A DNA stretch of 64,000 nt from Asticcacaulis sp. AC460 (GTDB lineage: Bacteria > Pseudomonadota > Alphaproteobacteria > Caulobacterales > Caulobacteraceae). Of the stretch, positions 27,903 to 36,840 are shown in pieces. Under the pieces are notes generated by a model. It saw only the letters and a program-made list of their open reading frames with translations, had not been told where the DNA came from and searched no databases. Within the stretch, counting starts at the first letter, position 1, and each line of letters opens with the position of its first letter. Made by a program: the position numbers and the translations under genes. The stretch spans positions 186,001 to 250,000 of the forward strand of contig NZ_AWGD01000019.1 in assembly GCF_000495795.1 (NCBI RefSeq), read 5' to 3'.

Positions 27903-30394
27903 TCGGCAGGTTCCTGGGTCGTCGTCAGATGGTCCTGGGTGACGCCGTCGCGCAGGTCGGCGAGCGGCGAAAACACCTTGGCGGGTTCGGATTTCGGGGC
28001 GTGTTCGGCCCACGGATCGACCTGGTAGACTTCCTGGGATTCCAGGAAGCGGGCGACCAGGGCGGCGCGCTGTTCCGGCGTGGCCAGGCCGTCCTTGACG
28101 TACTGCAGCCCGACCCGTTCCACCCACGGGGCGGTCCGTTCCAGGTACCAGGCGTCTTCGCGGTAGAGCTGGACGTAGGCCATCGACCATTCCAGCGCTT
28201 CTTCCTCGGTCGCCACCTTGGTCAGCAGGTCGGTGACGCGGACATGGATGCCGGCATTACCGGCGACATGCAGCTCATAGCCGCTGTCGACGCAGACGAC
28301 GCCGAAGTCCTTGATGGTCGCCTCGGCGCAGTTGCGCGGGCAGCCGGACACTGCCATCTTGAACTTGTGCGGCATGTAGCTGCCCCAGGTCGCCTGTTCG
28401 AGTTTCACACCCAAACCGGTCGAATCCTGAGTGCCGAAGCGGCACCATTCCGAACCGACACAGGTCTTCACGGTGCGCAAGGCCTTGGCGTAGGCGTGAC
28501 CCGAAACCATGCCGGCGGCGTTCAGGTCGGCCCAGACGGCGGGCAGGTCCTGCTTCTTGATGCCGAACAGATCGAGGCGCTGGCCGCCGGTGACCTTGAC
28601 CATCGGGACGTCGTACTTGTCGACGACATCGGCGATGGCGCGCAGTTCCTTGGCGGAGGTTATGCCGCCCCACATGCGCGGCACGACCGAATAGGTACCG
28701 TCCTTCTGGATATTGGCGTGGTTGCGTTCATTAACGAAGCGCGAGCGCGGATCGTCCTTGTATTGCTTCGGCCAGGCGCACAGCAGGTAGTAGTTGAGCG
28801 CCGGGCGGCATGACGAACAGCCGTCGGGCGTGCCCCACTTCAGCGCCTGCATGATGTCCGGGATGTTCATCAAACGCTGTTCGACAATGGCATTGCGGAC
28901 ATGGCTGTGGCCGTGCTCCGTGCACTTGCACATCGGCTTGGGGCCGGTCTGGGCCTTGAACTTGTCGCCCAGGGTGCACTTCAGCAGGCTCTCGACGATG
29001 CCGGTGCACGAACCGCACGAGGCCGAGGCCTTCGAGCAGGAACGGACCTTGTCGAGCGTGTCGTTGCCGGCGGTAATCGCCGCAACAACCTGACCCTTGG
29101 ACACGCCGTTGCAGCCGCACACTTCCGTGTCGTCGGGCCACGCCGCAACGGCGTCAGAAGGGTCCTGGCCGGCCAGGGCATGGGTTACGGCCTGGCCGAA
29201 GATCAGGGTGTCGCGGATGTCGGCGACGCTTTCGCCCTTCTTCATCAGGTCGAAATACCAGCCGCCGTCGCCGGCTTCACCGAACAGCACGGTGCCGACC
29301 AGCTTGTCGTCTTTGATGACGATGCGCTTGTAGACGCCGCGACCGGGATCGCGGAAGACGATGTCTTCGCAGCCTTCACCGCCCGAGAACTGGCCGGCGG
29401 AGTAGAGGTCGACGCCGGAGACCTTCAGGCGGGTGGCCAGGTTGGAGCCGTGGTATTCGGCATTGGGGTTCTTTTCGGTCAGGACGTCGGCCAGGGTGCG
29501 GCACATGTCCCAGATCGGCGCCACCAGGCCGTAGCACTGGCCGCGGTGCTGGACGCATTCGCCGACGGCAAAGATGTCCGGATCGGAGGTGCGCATCTGG
29601 TCGTCGACGACGATGCCGCGTTCGACCGTCAGGCCAGAGGACTTGGCGGGTTCGACGTGCGGGCGGATGCCGACGGCCTGGACCAGCAGGGTCGCCGGAA
29701 TGATCCGGCCGTCTTTAAGTTTCAGGCCTTCGACATGGGTTTCGCCCAGGATGGCTTCGGACTGGGCATTGAGGATCGAACCGACGCCGCGTTCGGCCAG
29801 GGCCTTTTCCAACAGGCGGCCGGCGGCTTCATCGAGCTGGCGCTCCATCAGCACGTCGACCAGGTGGATGACGGTGGCCTTCATGCCGCGCTTGGCCAGG
29901 CCGTAGGCGGCTTCGAGACCCAGCAGGCCGCCGCCGATGACCACGGCCTCACCGCCACGCTCGGCAGCTTTCTGCATCAGGTCAACATCGTGCAGGTCGC
30001 GGAAGGCGACGACGCCGGCCAGGTCGGCGCCGGGCAGGGGCAGGCGAATCGGGTCGGAGCCCATGGCCAGGATCAGCTTGTCGTAGCCGATGGTTTGGCC
30101 GTCGTGCAGGGTGATGGACTTGGCGACCGTGTCGATCGACTGGACCCAGTAACCGAAATGGGTTTTGACGGCATTGGCGTCGTACCATTCCTGCGAGTGG
30201 GTGACGATGTCGTCGAACACCTTTTCGCCGGCCAGGACGGGCGACAGCTGGATCCGGTCATAGGTGGCGCAGTTCTCGGCGCCGATGATGGAAATTTCGA
30301 AGCGCTGTTCATCGCGCTTGAGAATTTCTTCGACGATACGACCGCCGGCCATACCGGCACCGATAACGACGAGACGCTCTTTCAACTGGGTCAT
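27899..30394 (-). CDS. nirB: nitrite reductase (NADH) large subunit
   Basis: An 831-residue flavo-sirohaem enzyme. An N-terminal FAD/NADH domain has VVIGAGMAGGR and VIGGGLLGLEAAYG, and two BFD-type cysteine segments follow, with CGCNGVSKG and CGSCTG at about 430-500. Then comes the nitrite/sulfite reductase core with CVGSEWCRFG and CPRNCAEA near 640-690 binding sirohaem and [4Fe-4S]. The start MTQLKERL is chosen for the FAD-domain position and an AAAGG upstream. It is the first gene of nirB-nirD-nasA-cobA-mobA and is controlled by the leader hairpins immediately upstream. Confidence 0.95.
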   Translation of the reverse strand: MTQLKERLVVIGAGMAGGRIVEEILKRDEQRFEISIIGAENCATYDRIQLSPVLAGEKVFDDIVTHSQEWYDANAVKTHFGYWVQSIDTVAKSITLHDGQTIGYDKLILAMGSDPIRLPLPGADLAGVVAFRDLHDVDLMQKAAERGGEAVVIGGGLLGLEAAYGLAKRGMKATVIHLVDVLMERQLDEAAGRLLEKALAERGVGSILNAQSEAILGETHVEGLKLKDGRIIPATLLVQAVGIRPHVEPAKSSGLTVERGIVVDDQMRTSDPDIFAVGECVQHRGQCYGLVAPIWDMCRTLADVLTEKNPNAEYHGSNLATRLKVSGVDLYSAGQFSGGEGCEDIVFRDPGRGVYKRIVIKDDKLVGTVLFGEAGDGGWYFDLMKKGESVADIRDTLIFGQAVTHALAGQDPSDAVAAWPDDTEVCGCNGVSKGQVVAAITAGNDTLDKVRSCSKASASCGSCTGIVESLLKCTLGDKFKAQTGPKPMCKCTEHGHSHVRNAIVEQRLMNIPDIMQALKWGTPDGCSSCRPALNYYLLCAWPKQYKDDPRSRFVNERNHANIQKDGTYSVVPRMWGGITSAKELRAIADVVDKYDVPMVKVTGGQRLDLFGIKKQDLPAVWADLNAAGMVSGHAYAKALRTVKTCVGSEWCRFGTQDSTGLGVKLEQATWGSYMPHKFKMAVSGCPRNCAEATIKDFGVVCVDSGYELHVAGNAGIHVRVTDLLTKVATEEEALEWSMAYVQLYREDAWYLERTAPWVERVGLQYVKDGLATPEQRAALVARFLESQEVYQVDPWAEHAPKSEPAKVFSPLADLRDGVTQDHLTTTQEPAE

Positions 30395-30409
30395 GGGTAC
30401 CTTTGAGCC

Positions 30410-30501
30410 AAAAAAAAGAGCCCCGGACCGCACACCTCTGATGAGGTGCGGTCCGGGACTCCGTTGTCCTTGATGGTGCGCTGCGGAACCGCCGTTGGTT
30501 C
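30410..30501 (-). promoter_or_regulatory. ANTAR-type antiterminator/terminator leader of nirB
   Basis: On the minus strand the nirB leader has hairpin P1 (30486-30501: stem GAACC/GGTTC, loop AACGGC) and P2 (30456-30469: stem GGAC/GTCC, loop AACGGA). Both hexaloops have A at position 1 and G at 4, as required for ANTAR binding. The 3' arm of P2 lies inside the stem of an intrinsic terminator (30418-30461) followed by eight U. P2 and the terminator are therefore mutually exclusive. NasT encoded at 38473 is the expected binder. Confidence 0.85.
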
Positions 30502-30542
30502 AGAAGCGCGAATGGGGGTGATCTACAGTGATCAGACTTTTA

Positions 30543-30570
30543 AGAATACGGCTAAACCCTATTTTGTCAA
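30543..30570 (-). promoter_or_regulatory. sigma70-type promoter of nirB operon
   Basis: Minus-strand TTGACA and TATTCT are separated by 16 bases. A start about seven bases on would give a leader of roughly 140 nt that includes both ANTAR hairpins. A box CGCACTGCAA lies 15 bases further upstream, at 30586-30595, and recurs near the other nitrate promoters. Confidence 0.6.
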
Positions 30571-30636
30571 CGGGTATTTGCGATATTGCAGTGCGAGATA
30601 AGCGAAAAGGCGCTGCCATATCCGGCTTGCAAAGTC

Positions 30637-30816
30637 TCCTCCCTACGAAGTGGGGAGGGGCACCGCGAAGCGGTGGAGGGGTATTCTTGCATAAGGACGG
30701 GATTGTAATAAAATTATATGTTTTTAGTGACTTACTTTGAAGCTGCGGAGTGCGTGGCATGTACCCCTCCACCGCTCCGCGGTCCCCCTCCCCATAAAAT
30801 GGGGAGGAGAAACTTA
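30637..30816. repeat. pair of inverted GC-rich palindromic repeats
   Basis: Two copies of the composite repeat face each other: 30637-30690 (CTCCTCCCTA...CACCGCGAAGCGGTGGAGGGGT) and 30762-30816 (TACCCCTCCACCGCTCCGCGG...GGGGAGGAG). The outer arms are complementary. The pair lies between the nirB promoter and the narK 3' end and may act as a bidirectional terminator. Confidence 0.65.
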
Positions 30817-30825
30817 CTTCATACC

Positions 30826-32040
30826 TTATAGCTTAGCGTCCGCCGCACCAAACGCCTGCCAGGTGCCGCGCCAGCGCTTTTTGACGAAGGTCAAACCGCT
30901 CAGCGCCACCAAGGCCAGGATGGCAAAGCCGATCAGGCCCAGCTGATAGCTGCCGGTCGCCTGTTTCGACAGGCCCAGCGACGCCGCCAGGTAGAAGCCG
31001 CCGACACCGCCGAACATGCCGACCAGGCCGGTCATCACGCCCATCTCATTGCGGAAACGCTGCGGCACCAACTGGAAGACCGCGCCATTACCCATACCCA
31101 GCGCACCCATGGCGACCAGGAGCACAGCCATGGCCATCCACACGGTCGGCATACCGAAGCTCAAAACCACCAGGGCTGCCGCGGCGACCGAATACATGAT
31201 GCTGAGGGTGCGGATGCCGCCGATGCGGTCGGACAGGCCGCCGCCGATCGGACGCAGCATCGAACCGGCGAAGACGCAGGCGGCGGTGAAGAAGCCGGCA
31301 TTGACAGGTTCGATGCCATATTCGCTGTTGAAATAGATGTTCAGCGACGACGACAGGCCGACGAAACCACCGAAGGTAACGCCGTAGAACAGCAGGAACC
31401 ACCAGGCGTCGGACTGCTTGAAGATGTTGAGATACTGCGCCCAGGTCTTGGCCGGCGGCTGGTCGGGCGAATCCTTGGCCATGAACTGATAGATGACCAG
31501 GGTGATGATCAGCGGGATGGCGACGATACCGAACACGGTGGTCCAGCCGAACGCCTTGGCGAGGGATGGCGCGAACAGCGACGCCAGGACGGTGCCGGAA
31601 TTGCCGGCGCCGGCGATGCCCAGCGCGATGCCTTGGTACTTCGGCGGATACCAGCGCGAAGCGAGGGGCAGGGCGACGGCGAACGAAGCGCCGGCCATGC
31701 CGAGCACGATGCCCAGGGCCAGGACGCCGCCGTAGTTGTTGATTTGGAGAATCCACGCCAGCAGCAGGCCGGAAATGACGATGACCTGACCGATGGTGCC
31801 GGTTTTCTTTGGACCGATGCGGTCGACCAGGACGCCATTGACCAGGCGCAGCAAGGCGCCGGCCAGGATCGGCACGGCAACCATGAAGCCTTTTTCGGCG
31901 GGGGTGAGGCCCAGCGAGGCCGCGATCTGCACGCCCAGGGCGCCCAGAAGCACCCAGACCATGAAGCTCATATCGAAATAGAGGAAGGCGGACAGAAGGG
32001 TCGGGGTGTGTCCGGCTTTGAAGAAGTCCTTACTGATCAT
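30826..32040 (-). CDS. narK: nitrate/nitrite MFS transporter (NarK/NasA type)
   Basis: A 404-residue protein with about twelve membrane helices. The two nitrate-signature regions of the family are recognisable: AGASFAVALP near residue 115, in the helix 4-5 area, and GVMTGLVGMFGGVGGF near residue 345. The start MISKDFF is close to the end of its ANTAR leader. It provides a second cytoplasmic-membrane route for nitrate besides the ABC system NrtABD, and may export nitrite. It is a single-gene unit. Confidence 0.9.
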   Translation of the reverse strand: MISKDFFKAGHTPTLLSAFLYFDMSFMVWVLLGALGVQIAASLGLTPAEKGFMVAVPILAGALLRLVNGVLVDRIGPKKTGTIGQVIVISGLLLAWILQINNYGGVLALGIVLGMAGASFAVALPLASRWYPPKYQGIALGIAGAGNSGTVLASLFAPSLAKAFGWTTVFGIVAIPLIITLVIYQFMAKDSPDQPPAKTWAQYLNIFKQSDAWWFLLFYGVTFGGFVGLSSSLNIYFNSEYGIEPVNAGFFTAACVFAGSMLRPIGGGLSDRIGGIRTLSIMYSVAAAALVVLSFGMPTVWMAMAVLLVAMGALGMGNGAVFQLVPQRFRNEMGVMTGLVGMFGGVGGFYLAASLGLSKQATGSYQLGLIGFAILALVALSGLTFVKKRWRGTWQAFGAADAKL

Positions 32041-32065
32041 CGGAGTCTCTTACTGCATAAAGCAT

Positions 32066-32158
32066 AAAAAAACGCCCCAAGCCGAATCCGCCCCAGGTGG
32101 AGAGGATAGGTCTTGAGACGTCGTCGTCTGTTAAAGCTTTGCGTCACCCCCGTTGGCG
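32066..32158 (-). promoter_or_regulatory. ANTAR-type antiterminator/terminator leader of narK
   Basis: Minus-strand P1 at 32145-32158 has stem CGCC/GGTG and loop AACGGG. P2 at 32116-32129 has stem AGAC/GTCT and loop GACGAC, with G instead of A at the first loop position. The terminator (32066-32120) pairs CGTCTCAAGACC with GGCTTGGGGCG and ends in seven U, overlapping P2. It is a weaker match than the nirB and channel-gene leaders because of the loop change. Confidence 0.75.
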
Positions 32159-32198
32159 CTGCAAAGCGGTCATGCGATCGCCCTTGATCGCACGATCA

Positions 32199-32226
32199 CA
32201 GTTATCCGAAGCGCAGCGTTCGTCAA
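32199..32226 (-). promoter_or_regulatory. candidate promoter of narK
   Basis: Minus-strand TTGACG and TAACTG are spaced by 16 bases, upstream of the ANTAR leader. A box TGCACCGCA at 32261-32269 resembles the one before nirB and the channel gene. Confidence 0.45.
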
Positions 32227-32356
32227 ATCCTGCGTGCACAGGGCCGGGCCGCAAGTTTGCTGCGGTGCAAAAATATCACAAAAGGCGCCGGATTCGGCCC
32301 GCCTAGGCCATCCGGCGCAGTTTCTCGAAAACAAGGTCAAGTGGTTTCAAATGAAA

Positions 32357-33160
32357 TCACGCGTCTGTGAGCTCTTTGGCGACCTTGTCATGCTGCTCCA
32401 GGAAGCTGACGATCTCCTGGCGGCAGCGCAGGAATTCCGGGTCCTGGAAGGCGCTGAGTCGGCTGCGCGGACGCGGGCAGCGGACATCGACGATCTTGCC
32501 TATGGTCGCCTTGGGGCCGTTGGTCATCATCACCACGCGGTCGGCCAGCAGGACGGCTTCGTCGACATCGTGGGTGATCATCAGGACGGTCGCTTTGATG
32601 CGTGAATGCAGGGCCATGACCGTGTCTTGCAGGTGGCCGCGGGTCAGGGCATCGAGCGCGCCGAACGGCTCGTCCAGCAGCAGAACCTTGGGTTCCATGG
32701 CCAGGGCGCGGGCGATGCCGACGCGCTGTTTCATGCCGCCGGAAATTTCACCGGGGCGCTTCTTGATGGCGTGGGTCATCTTGACCAGGTCGAGATTGGT
32801 CATGGCGCGTTCATGGAGCTGGCTCAGGGTTTCCTTGCCGCCATAGATCTTGTCGACGGCGAGGCGGACGTTTTCATAGACCGTCATCCAGGGCAGCAGG
32901 GAGTGGTTCTGGAAGACCACCGCGCGGTCGGGACCGGGGCCGGTGATCTCCCGGTTGCCGAGCAGGGCGGCGCCTAACGTCAGCGGCACCAGGCCGGCGA
33001 CGACATTGAGCAGGGTCGACTTGCCGCAACCAGAATGGCCGATGATCGAGATATATTCGCCGGTATTGACCGACAGCGAGACGTTGTCGAGGACGCTGGA
33101 AATGACACCGTCGCGTTCGAAATCGACATAGACGTTTTCAAGAGAGAGCAGGGGAGGCAT
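32357..33160 (-). CDS. nrtD: nitrate ABC transporter ATP-binding protein
   Basis: A 267-residue ATPase: Walker A GHSGCGKST near residue 45, Q-loop VFQNHSLLPW, signature ISGGMKQR, Walker B VLLLDEPFGALD and the H-loop THD. It lacks the C-terminal solute-binding domain of NrtC, so it is called NrtD-like. The start at 33160 has GGAG upstream; an alternative at 33172 adds four residues. It energises NrtB. A composite repeat separates it from nrtB. Confidence 0.9.
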   Translation of the reverse strand: MPPLLSLENVYVDFERDGVISSVLDNVSLSVNTGEYISIIGHSGCGKSTLLNVVAGLVPLTLGAALLGNREITGPGPDRAVVFQNHSLLPWMTVYENVRLAVDKIYGGKETLSQLHERAMTNLDLVKMTHAIKKRPGEISGGMKQRVGIARALAMEPKVLLLDEPFGALDALTRGHLQDTVMALHSRIKATVLMITHDVDEAVLLADRVVMMTNGPKATIGKIVDVRCPRPRSRLSAFQDPEFLRCRQEIVSFLEQHDKVAKELTDA

Positions 33161-33184
33161 GGAAGGCTCCATAAGCGGAGGGTG

Positions 33185-33335
33185 AATTCTTGGTTCTCCT
33201 CCCCTGCTTGCGGGGGAGGTGGATCCTTGCGAAGCAAGGAGACGGAAGGGGCTCTTCCACTGATGGTAAAAGCCCCTCCCACCGCTTCGCGGTCCCCCCT
33301 CCCCGTGAAGAACGGGGCGGGAGAGCGATTTGTGT
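33185..33335. repeat. composite GC-rich palindromic repeat, about 150 bp
   Basis: The unit runs CTCCTCCCC..., GGATCCTTGCGAAGCAAGGA, GACGGAAGGGGC, then CCCCTCCCACCGCTTCGCGG and CCCCTCCCCGTGAAGAACGGGG. It is nearly the reverse complement of the unit at 43.0-43.2 kb. It lies inside the nrt operon between nrtB and nrtD. Confidence 0.7.
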
Positions 33336-33336
33336 T

Positions 33337-34239
33337 TTAGTCGGCTGCGGTGCCGCGGGAGACCAGATGACCCAGGCCGGCGACCAGGCGGTCGAGGACG
33401 AAGCCCACCAGCCCAACCCAGACCAGGGCGACGATGATGTCCGAGATGCGTGCGGCGTTGTACTGATCCCAGATGAAGAAGCCGACGCCGACCCCGCCCA
33501 ACAGCATTTCCGAAGCGACGATGGCCAGCCAGCTCATGCCAACCCCGATACGCAGGCCGGTGAAGATGTGCGGCGTCGCCGCCGGCAGCATGATCTTGAA
33601 GAAGAACTCGATCGGATGGAGCCGAAGGACGCGCGACACATTGATATAGTCGACCGGGATGTTGCGCACGCCGACCGCCGTGTTGATGACGATCGGCCAC
33701 ACCGAGGTGATAAAGATCACGAACAGGGCCGAGGGCTGAGCCTCACGCAGCATGGCCAGCGAGATCGGCAGCCAGGCCAGGGGCGGTACGGTGCGCAGGA
33801 CCTGGAACATCGGATCCAGCCCCTTGCGCGCCCAGCCGACCGTGCCGATGAAGGCGCCGGCCAGCACCCCCACCACGGCGGCGATGCTGAAACCGATCCC
33901 CACCCGCGAAAGCGAGGTCAGGATGTGCCAGAACAGGCCCTTGTCGACCCCGCCGCGGTCGAAGAACGGATCGGTGATCAGTTCCTGCGAGTCGGTCCAC
34001 ACCTGCACCGGACCGGGCAGGCCGCCCGGGAAGGCCTGAGCCGTGGCCTCCCAGGAGGCCAGGACGATCCCAAGGAACAGGGCCGGCATGATGAAGGTCG
34101 AGGCCTTCTCAGCGACCTTGCGCAGGCGGGCCGCGTCGATCTGTTTCTTCTGGGCGGCGATCAGCAGAGCCGAACGGTCGACCTCAGGCGGCGGAGAACT
34201 GGGGGCCATGGTCGCTTTCTTCACAAGATCGAAGGGCAT
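33337..34239 (-). CDS. nrtB: nitrate ABC transporter permease
   Basis: A 300-residue permease with about six helices and the cytoplasmic EAA-type loop INVSRVLRLHP followed by FKIMLPAATPHIFTGLRIG. A soluble N-terminal arm of about 45 residues precedes the first helix. NrtB-family members transport nitrate or nitrite when partnered with NrtA and NrtD, its operon neighbours. Confidence 0.92.
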   Translation of the reverse strand: MPFDLVKKATMAPSSPPPEVDRSALLIAAQKKQIDAARLRKVAEKASTFIMPALFLGIVLASWEATAQAFPGGLPGPVQVWTDSQELITDPFFDRGGVDKGLFWHILTSLSRVGIGFSIAAVVGVLAGAFIGTVGWARKGLDPMFQVLRTVPPLAWLPISLAMLREAQPSALFVIFITSVWPIVINTAVGVRNIPVDYINVSRVLRLHPIEFFFKIMLPAATPHIFTGLRIGVGMSWLAIVASEMLLGGVGVGFFIWDQYNAARISDIIVALVWVGLVGFVLDRLVAGLGHLVSRGTAAD

Positions 34240-34249
34240 ACTTTACTCC

Positions 34250-35521
34250 TTAGGACAGCTTCTTGATGGCCTGGCTGTTCAGGTAGGCGTCCGGGTTGGC
34301 GGGATCGAACTTCTTGCCGTCGAAGAAGGTTTCGACGCCGCGCGAATCCGACGCCGGGGTGGCGATGCCGTACTGCTTGGCGACGTCGCGCCACATGTCG
34401 GCGCGGTTGACCTTGTTGACGAGGGCCTTGGTGTCGAGGCCGGCGCTGAAGTTGCCCCAACGCTTGTTCTCGGTAATGAACCAGGCGTCGTGCGACTTGA
34501 ACGGGAAGGCAGCGAAGTCGTTCCAGAACTTCATGACGTGCGGGCTGCTGGTTACCTTGCGGCCATCACCATAGTCGATCGTGCCCTGCAGACGCGGAAC
34601 GATGTCGCCGGTCGGCACGTTGATGTACTGGCGGCCGGCCGTGATGGCGCACATGGCCGCACGGTTGCGTTCGCACCACTGCTGGGCTTCCATGGTGGCG
34701 GCGATCAGCGCCTTGGCGGCGTTGGGGTTCTTGTCGACCCAGTCGGCACGCATGCCCAGCGCCTTTTCCGGGTGGTTCATCCAGATTTCCGACGTCGTGG
34801 TCGCGGTGTAGCCGATCTTCTGGCTGACCAACTGGCCGTTCCACGGCTCGCCGACGCAGAAGGCGTCCTGGGTGCCAGCCTTCATGTTGGCGACCATCTG
34901 GGGCGGCGGGATGACGATGGTCGAGCAGTCGACATCCGGATTGATGCCGCCGGCGGCCAGCCAGTAGCGTAGCCAGAGGTCGTGGGTGCCGCCACGGAAG
35001 GTCATGGCGACCTTGGCAATATTGCCGGCGGCCTTGAGCTGGGCGAACTTGGCCTTGAGGCCCGAACTGTTGAGGCCAACCTGGACGCTCTTCAGGTCGT
35101 TGCCGACGCTGATCCCCTGGCCGTTGACGTTCAGGCGCGCCAAAATGTACATCGGCGTCGCCTTTGCGGACTGGCCGGTGGTGATCAGGTAGGGCATGGG
35201 CGACAGGATGTGGGCGCCGTCGATACCGCCGCCCTTCGAGCCCAGGACGATGTTGTCGCGCGTGGCCGCCCACGAGGCCTGCTTCAGCACTTCCACGTCT
35301 GGCATACCGTATTTGGCGAAGAGGCCCTTTTCCTTGGCGATGATCAGCGGCGAGGCGTCGGTCAGGGCGATGAAGCCCAGCTTGGCGGCGGTGGTTTCTG
35401 GGCCTTTGCCGGCGGCGTGGGCGCCGCCCGGGAAGAGGGCCTGGGCAGCGGCTACAGTCGCGGCGGCGGCGGTGAGGGCCTGGCGGCGGTTCAAGCCCTT
35501 GGTGTCGATAGAGTCGGTCAT
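34250..35521 (-). CDS. nrtA: nitrate ABC transporter substrate-binding protein, Tat-exported
   Basis: A 423-residue NrtA. It begins with a twin-arginine signal (LNRRQALTAAAATVAA) and then the CmpA/NrtA solute-binding fold: LGFIALTDASPLIIAKEKGLF-type opening (read in two parts), LSPMPYLITTG, FRGGTHDLWLRYWLAAGG and FCVGEPWN. The start at 35521 follows AAGGAA. It captures nitrate in the periplasm for NrtB/NrtD. It starts 20 bases after the outer-membrane channel gene. Confidence 0.93.
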   Translation of the reverse strand: MTDSIDTKGLNRRQALTAAAATVAAAQALFPGGAHAAGKGPETTAAKLGFIALTDASPLIIAKEKGLFAKYGMPDVEVLKQASWAATRDNIVLGSKGGGIDGAHILSPMPYLITTGQSAKATPMYILARLNVNGQGISVGNDLKSVQVGLNSSGLKAKFAQLKAAGNIAKVAMTFRGGTHDLWLRYWLAAGGINPDVDCSTIVIPPPQMVANMKAGTQDAFCVGEPWNGQLVSQKIGYTATTTSEIWMNHPEKALGMRADWVDKNPNAAKALIAATMEAQQWCERNRAAMCAITAGRQYINVPTGDIVPRLQGTIDYGDGRKVTSSPHVMKFWNDFAAFPFKSHDAWFITENKRWGNFSAGLDTKALVNKVNRADMWRDVAKQYGIATPASDSRGVETFFDGKKFDPANPDAYLNSQAIKKLS

Positions 35522-35541
35522 AGTCGTAAATTCCTTAGGGC

Positions 35542-36822
35542 TTAGAGCTTGTACTGCAGCATGATCCAGGTTTTGGTGCGCGAGGCCGGCATGGTCGGGC
35601 TGGCGCGCTCGAAATCGGCATATTTCAGCATCAGGCTGAGGTTCTTGGTGATGCCGGCGGTCAGGATCGCGTCCCACTCCGTGCCGATGTCCTGGCCCAG
35701 GCGGTCGGTCTGGAAGTCGTGATAGATGACGCTGAGGGTCGGGTTCATGAACCATGGCGCCCACGGCTTGGTGTGGCCGGCGATGGTCAGGTTGTAGCTC
35801 AGGTCCTTGATGCCGTTCGGATGGGTCTTGTTGCCGCCGACCGAGGCGAAGGCGTCCGCCCAGCCTTCGAAGGCGTGGACCGTGCCCAGCGGGGTGACGA
35901 AGCCCTGGGTGCCATTGCCTTCCAGGATCTCGTAATTGACCTTGAAGGTATAGACGTCCCAGGTGGCGGCGCCTTCCAGCATGGTTTCATGCAGGGTGTA
36001 GTCGGCGGCCGGATTTTTGCCGGACGGCGACTGGCCGGCATATTGGGCGACATAGTTCAGCTTGAACGACGACACCCAGGTGCTGCCGTAGGCGCGCAGG
36101 CCGGTGGTGGACACTGAGGAAATCTTGGCGTTGGCGATGTCGGCGGCCGTCGGCGCGGTCGCCGTGGTTTCGAAGTCGAACGTATAGTTGAAGGCGGTGA
36201 ACTTCAGGGCCTCGTTGACGCTGTAGCTGGCGTTCAGGACGTAGGAGTTGGACTTCCAGTCCTTTTCGTCGCCCTGGATGCGGTTGACGCGGCCGATATA
36301 GGCGCCGGTGACCTTGACCGGGCCCAGCATGGTGTCGAGGCGGATGGCGTCATAGGTCTGTTCATCCTGGCGCCAGCCGACATTGCCGATGAAGCGGGCG
36401 TCATCCAGGATGATGCGCTGGCGGCCGACCGTCAGGGTCGTGGTTTCGGTGGCGGCCCAGCTCAGTTGGGCGCGGTTGATTTCGGTGACTTCCGGGTCGA
36501 CGACGTTCGGGAAGGCGGTCTTGCCGTTCAGGGTCGAGTTGTAGTTCTCGGTCAAGGCCTCGACGCTGTCGACCTCGATGATCGCCTTGATGCCCTTGTA
36601 TTCGCCGGTGGTGAAGCCGAAACGGTTGCGCCAGGTCAAGGCTTCGGCCTTTTCGGCGAAACCGAACTGGTCGACGGTTTCCGAGCGCAGGCTGGATTCG
36701 AAGATCGGCTTGGAGGCGCCGATCGCCTCGGAGACGGTGTCCTCAGCGCGGGCGCCGGCGGCCACGCCCAGCGCGGCGACAGCGGCCGTTGTGGTGAGGA
36801 GGATGCGGATACGATTTGTCAC
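35542..36822 (-). CDS. outer-membrane beta-barrel channel (alginate-export/porin-like), nitrate-linked
   Basis: A 426-residue protein with signal peptide (ending GARAED) and alternating aromatic beta strands, for example LRAYGSTWVSSFKLNYVAQY and a terminal WIMLQYKL ending typical of barrels. It resembles alginate_exp/DUF1302-type porins. As the first gene before nrtA and behind an ANTAR leader, it is probably the outer-membrane route for nitrate, a use proposed here from position. GTG start with AGGGG nearby. Confidence 0.75.
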   Translation of the reverse strand: MTNRIRILLTTTAAVAALGVAAGARAEDTVSEAIGASKPIFESSLRSETVDQFGFAEKAEALTWRNRFGFTTGEYKGIKAIIEVDSVEALTENYNSTLNGKTAFPNVVDPEVTEINRAQLSWAATETTTLTVGRQRIILDDARFIGNVGWRQDEQTYDAIRLDTMLGPVKVTGAYIGRVNRIQGDEKDWKSNSYVLNASYSVNEALKFTAFNYTFDFETTATAPTAADIANAKISSVSTTGLRAYGSTWVSSFKLNYVAQYAGQSPSGKNPAADYTLHETMLEGAATWDVYTFKVNYEILEGNGTQGFVTPLGTVHAFEGWADAFASVGGNKTHPNGIKDLSYNLTIAGHTKPWAPWFMNPTLSVIYHDFQTDRLGQDIGTEWDAILTAGITKNLSLMLKYADFERASPTMPASRTKTWIMLQYKL

Positions 36823-36840
36823 TTAAGTCCCCTTGAGAAT

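Noticed and set aside
25089-28028. 979-codon plus-strand frame opposite nasA
   Set aside because: Antisense shadow caused by GC-rich third positions; NasA and NirD motifs fix the coding strand.
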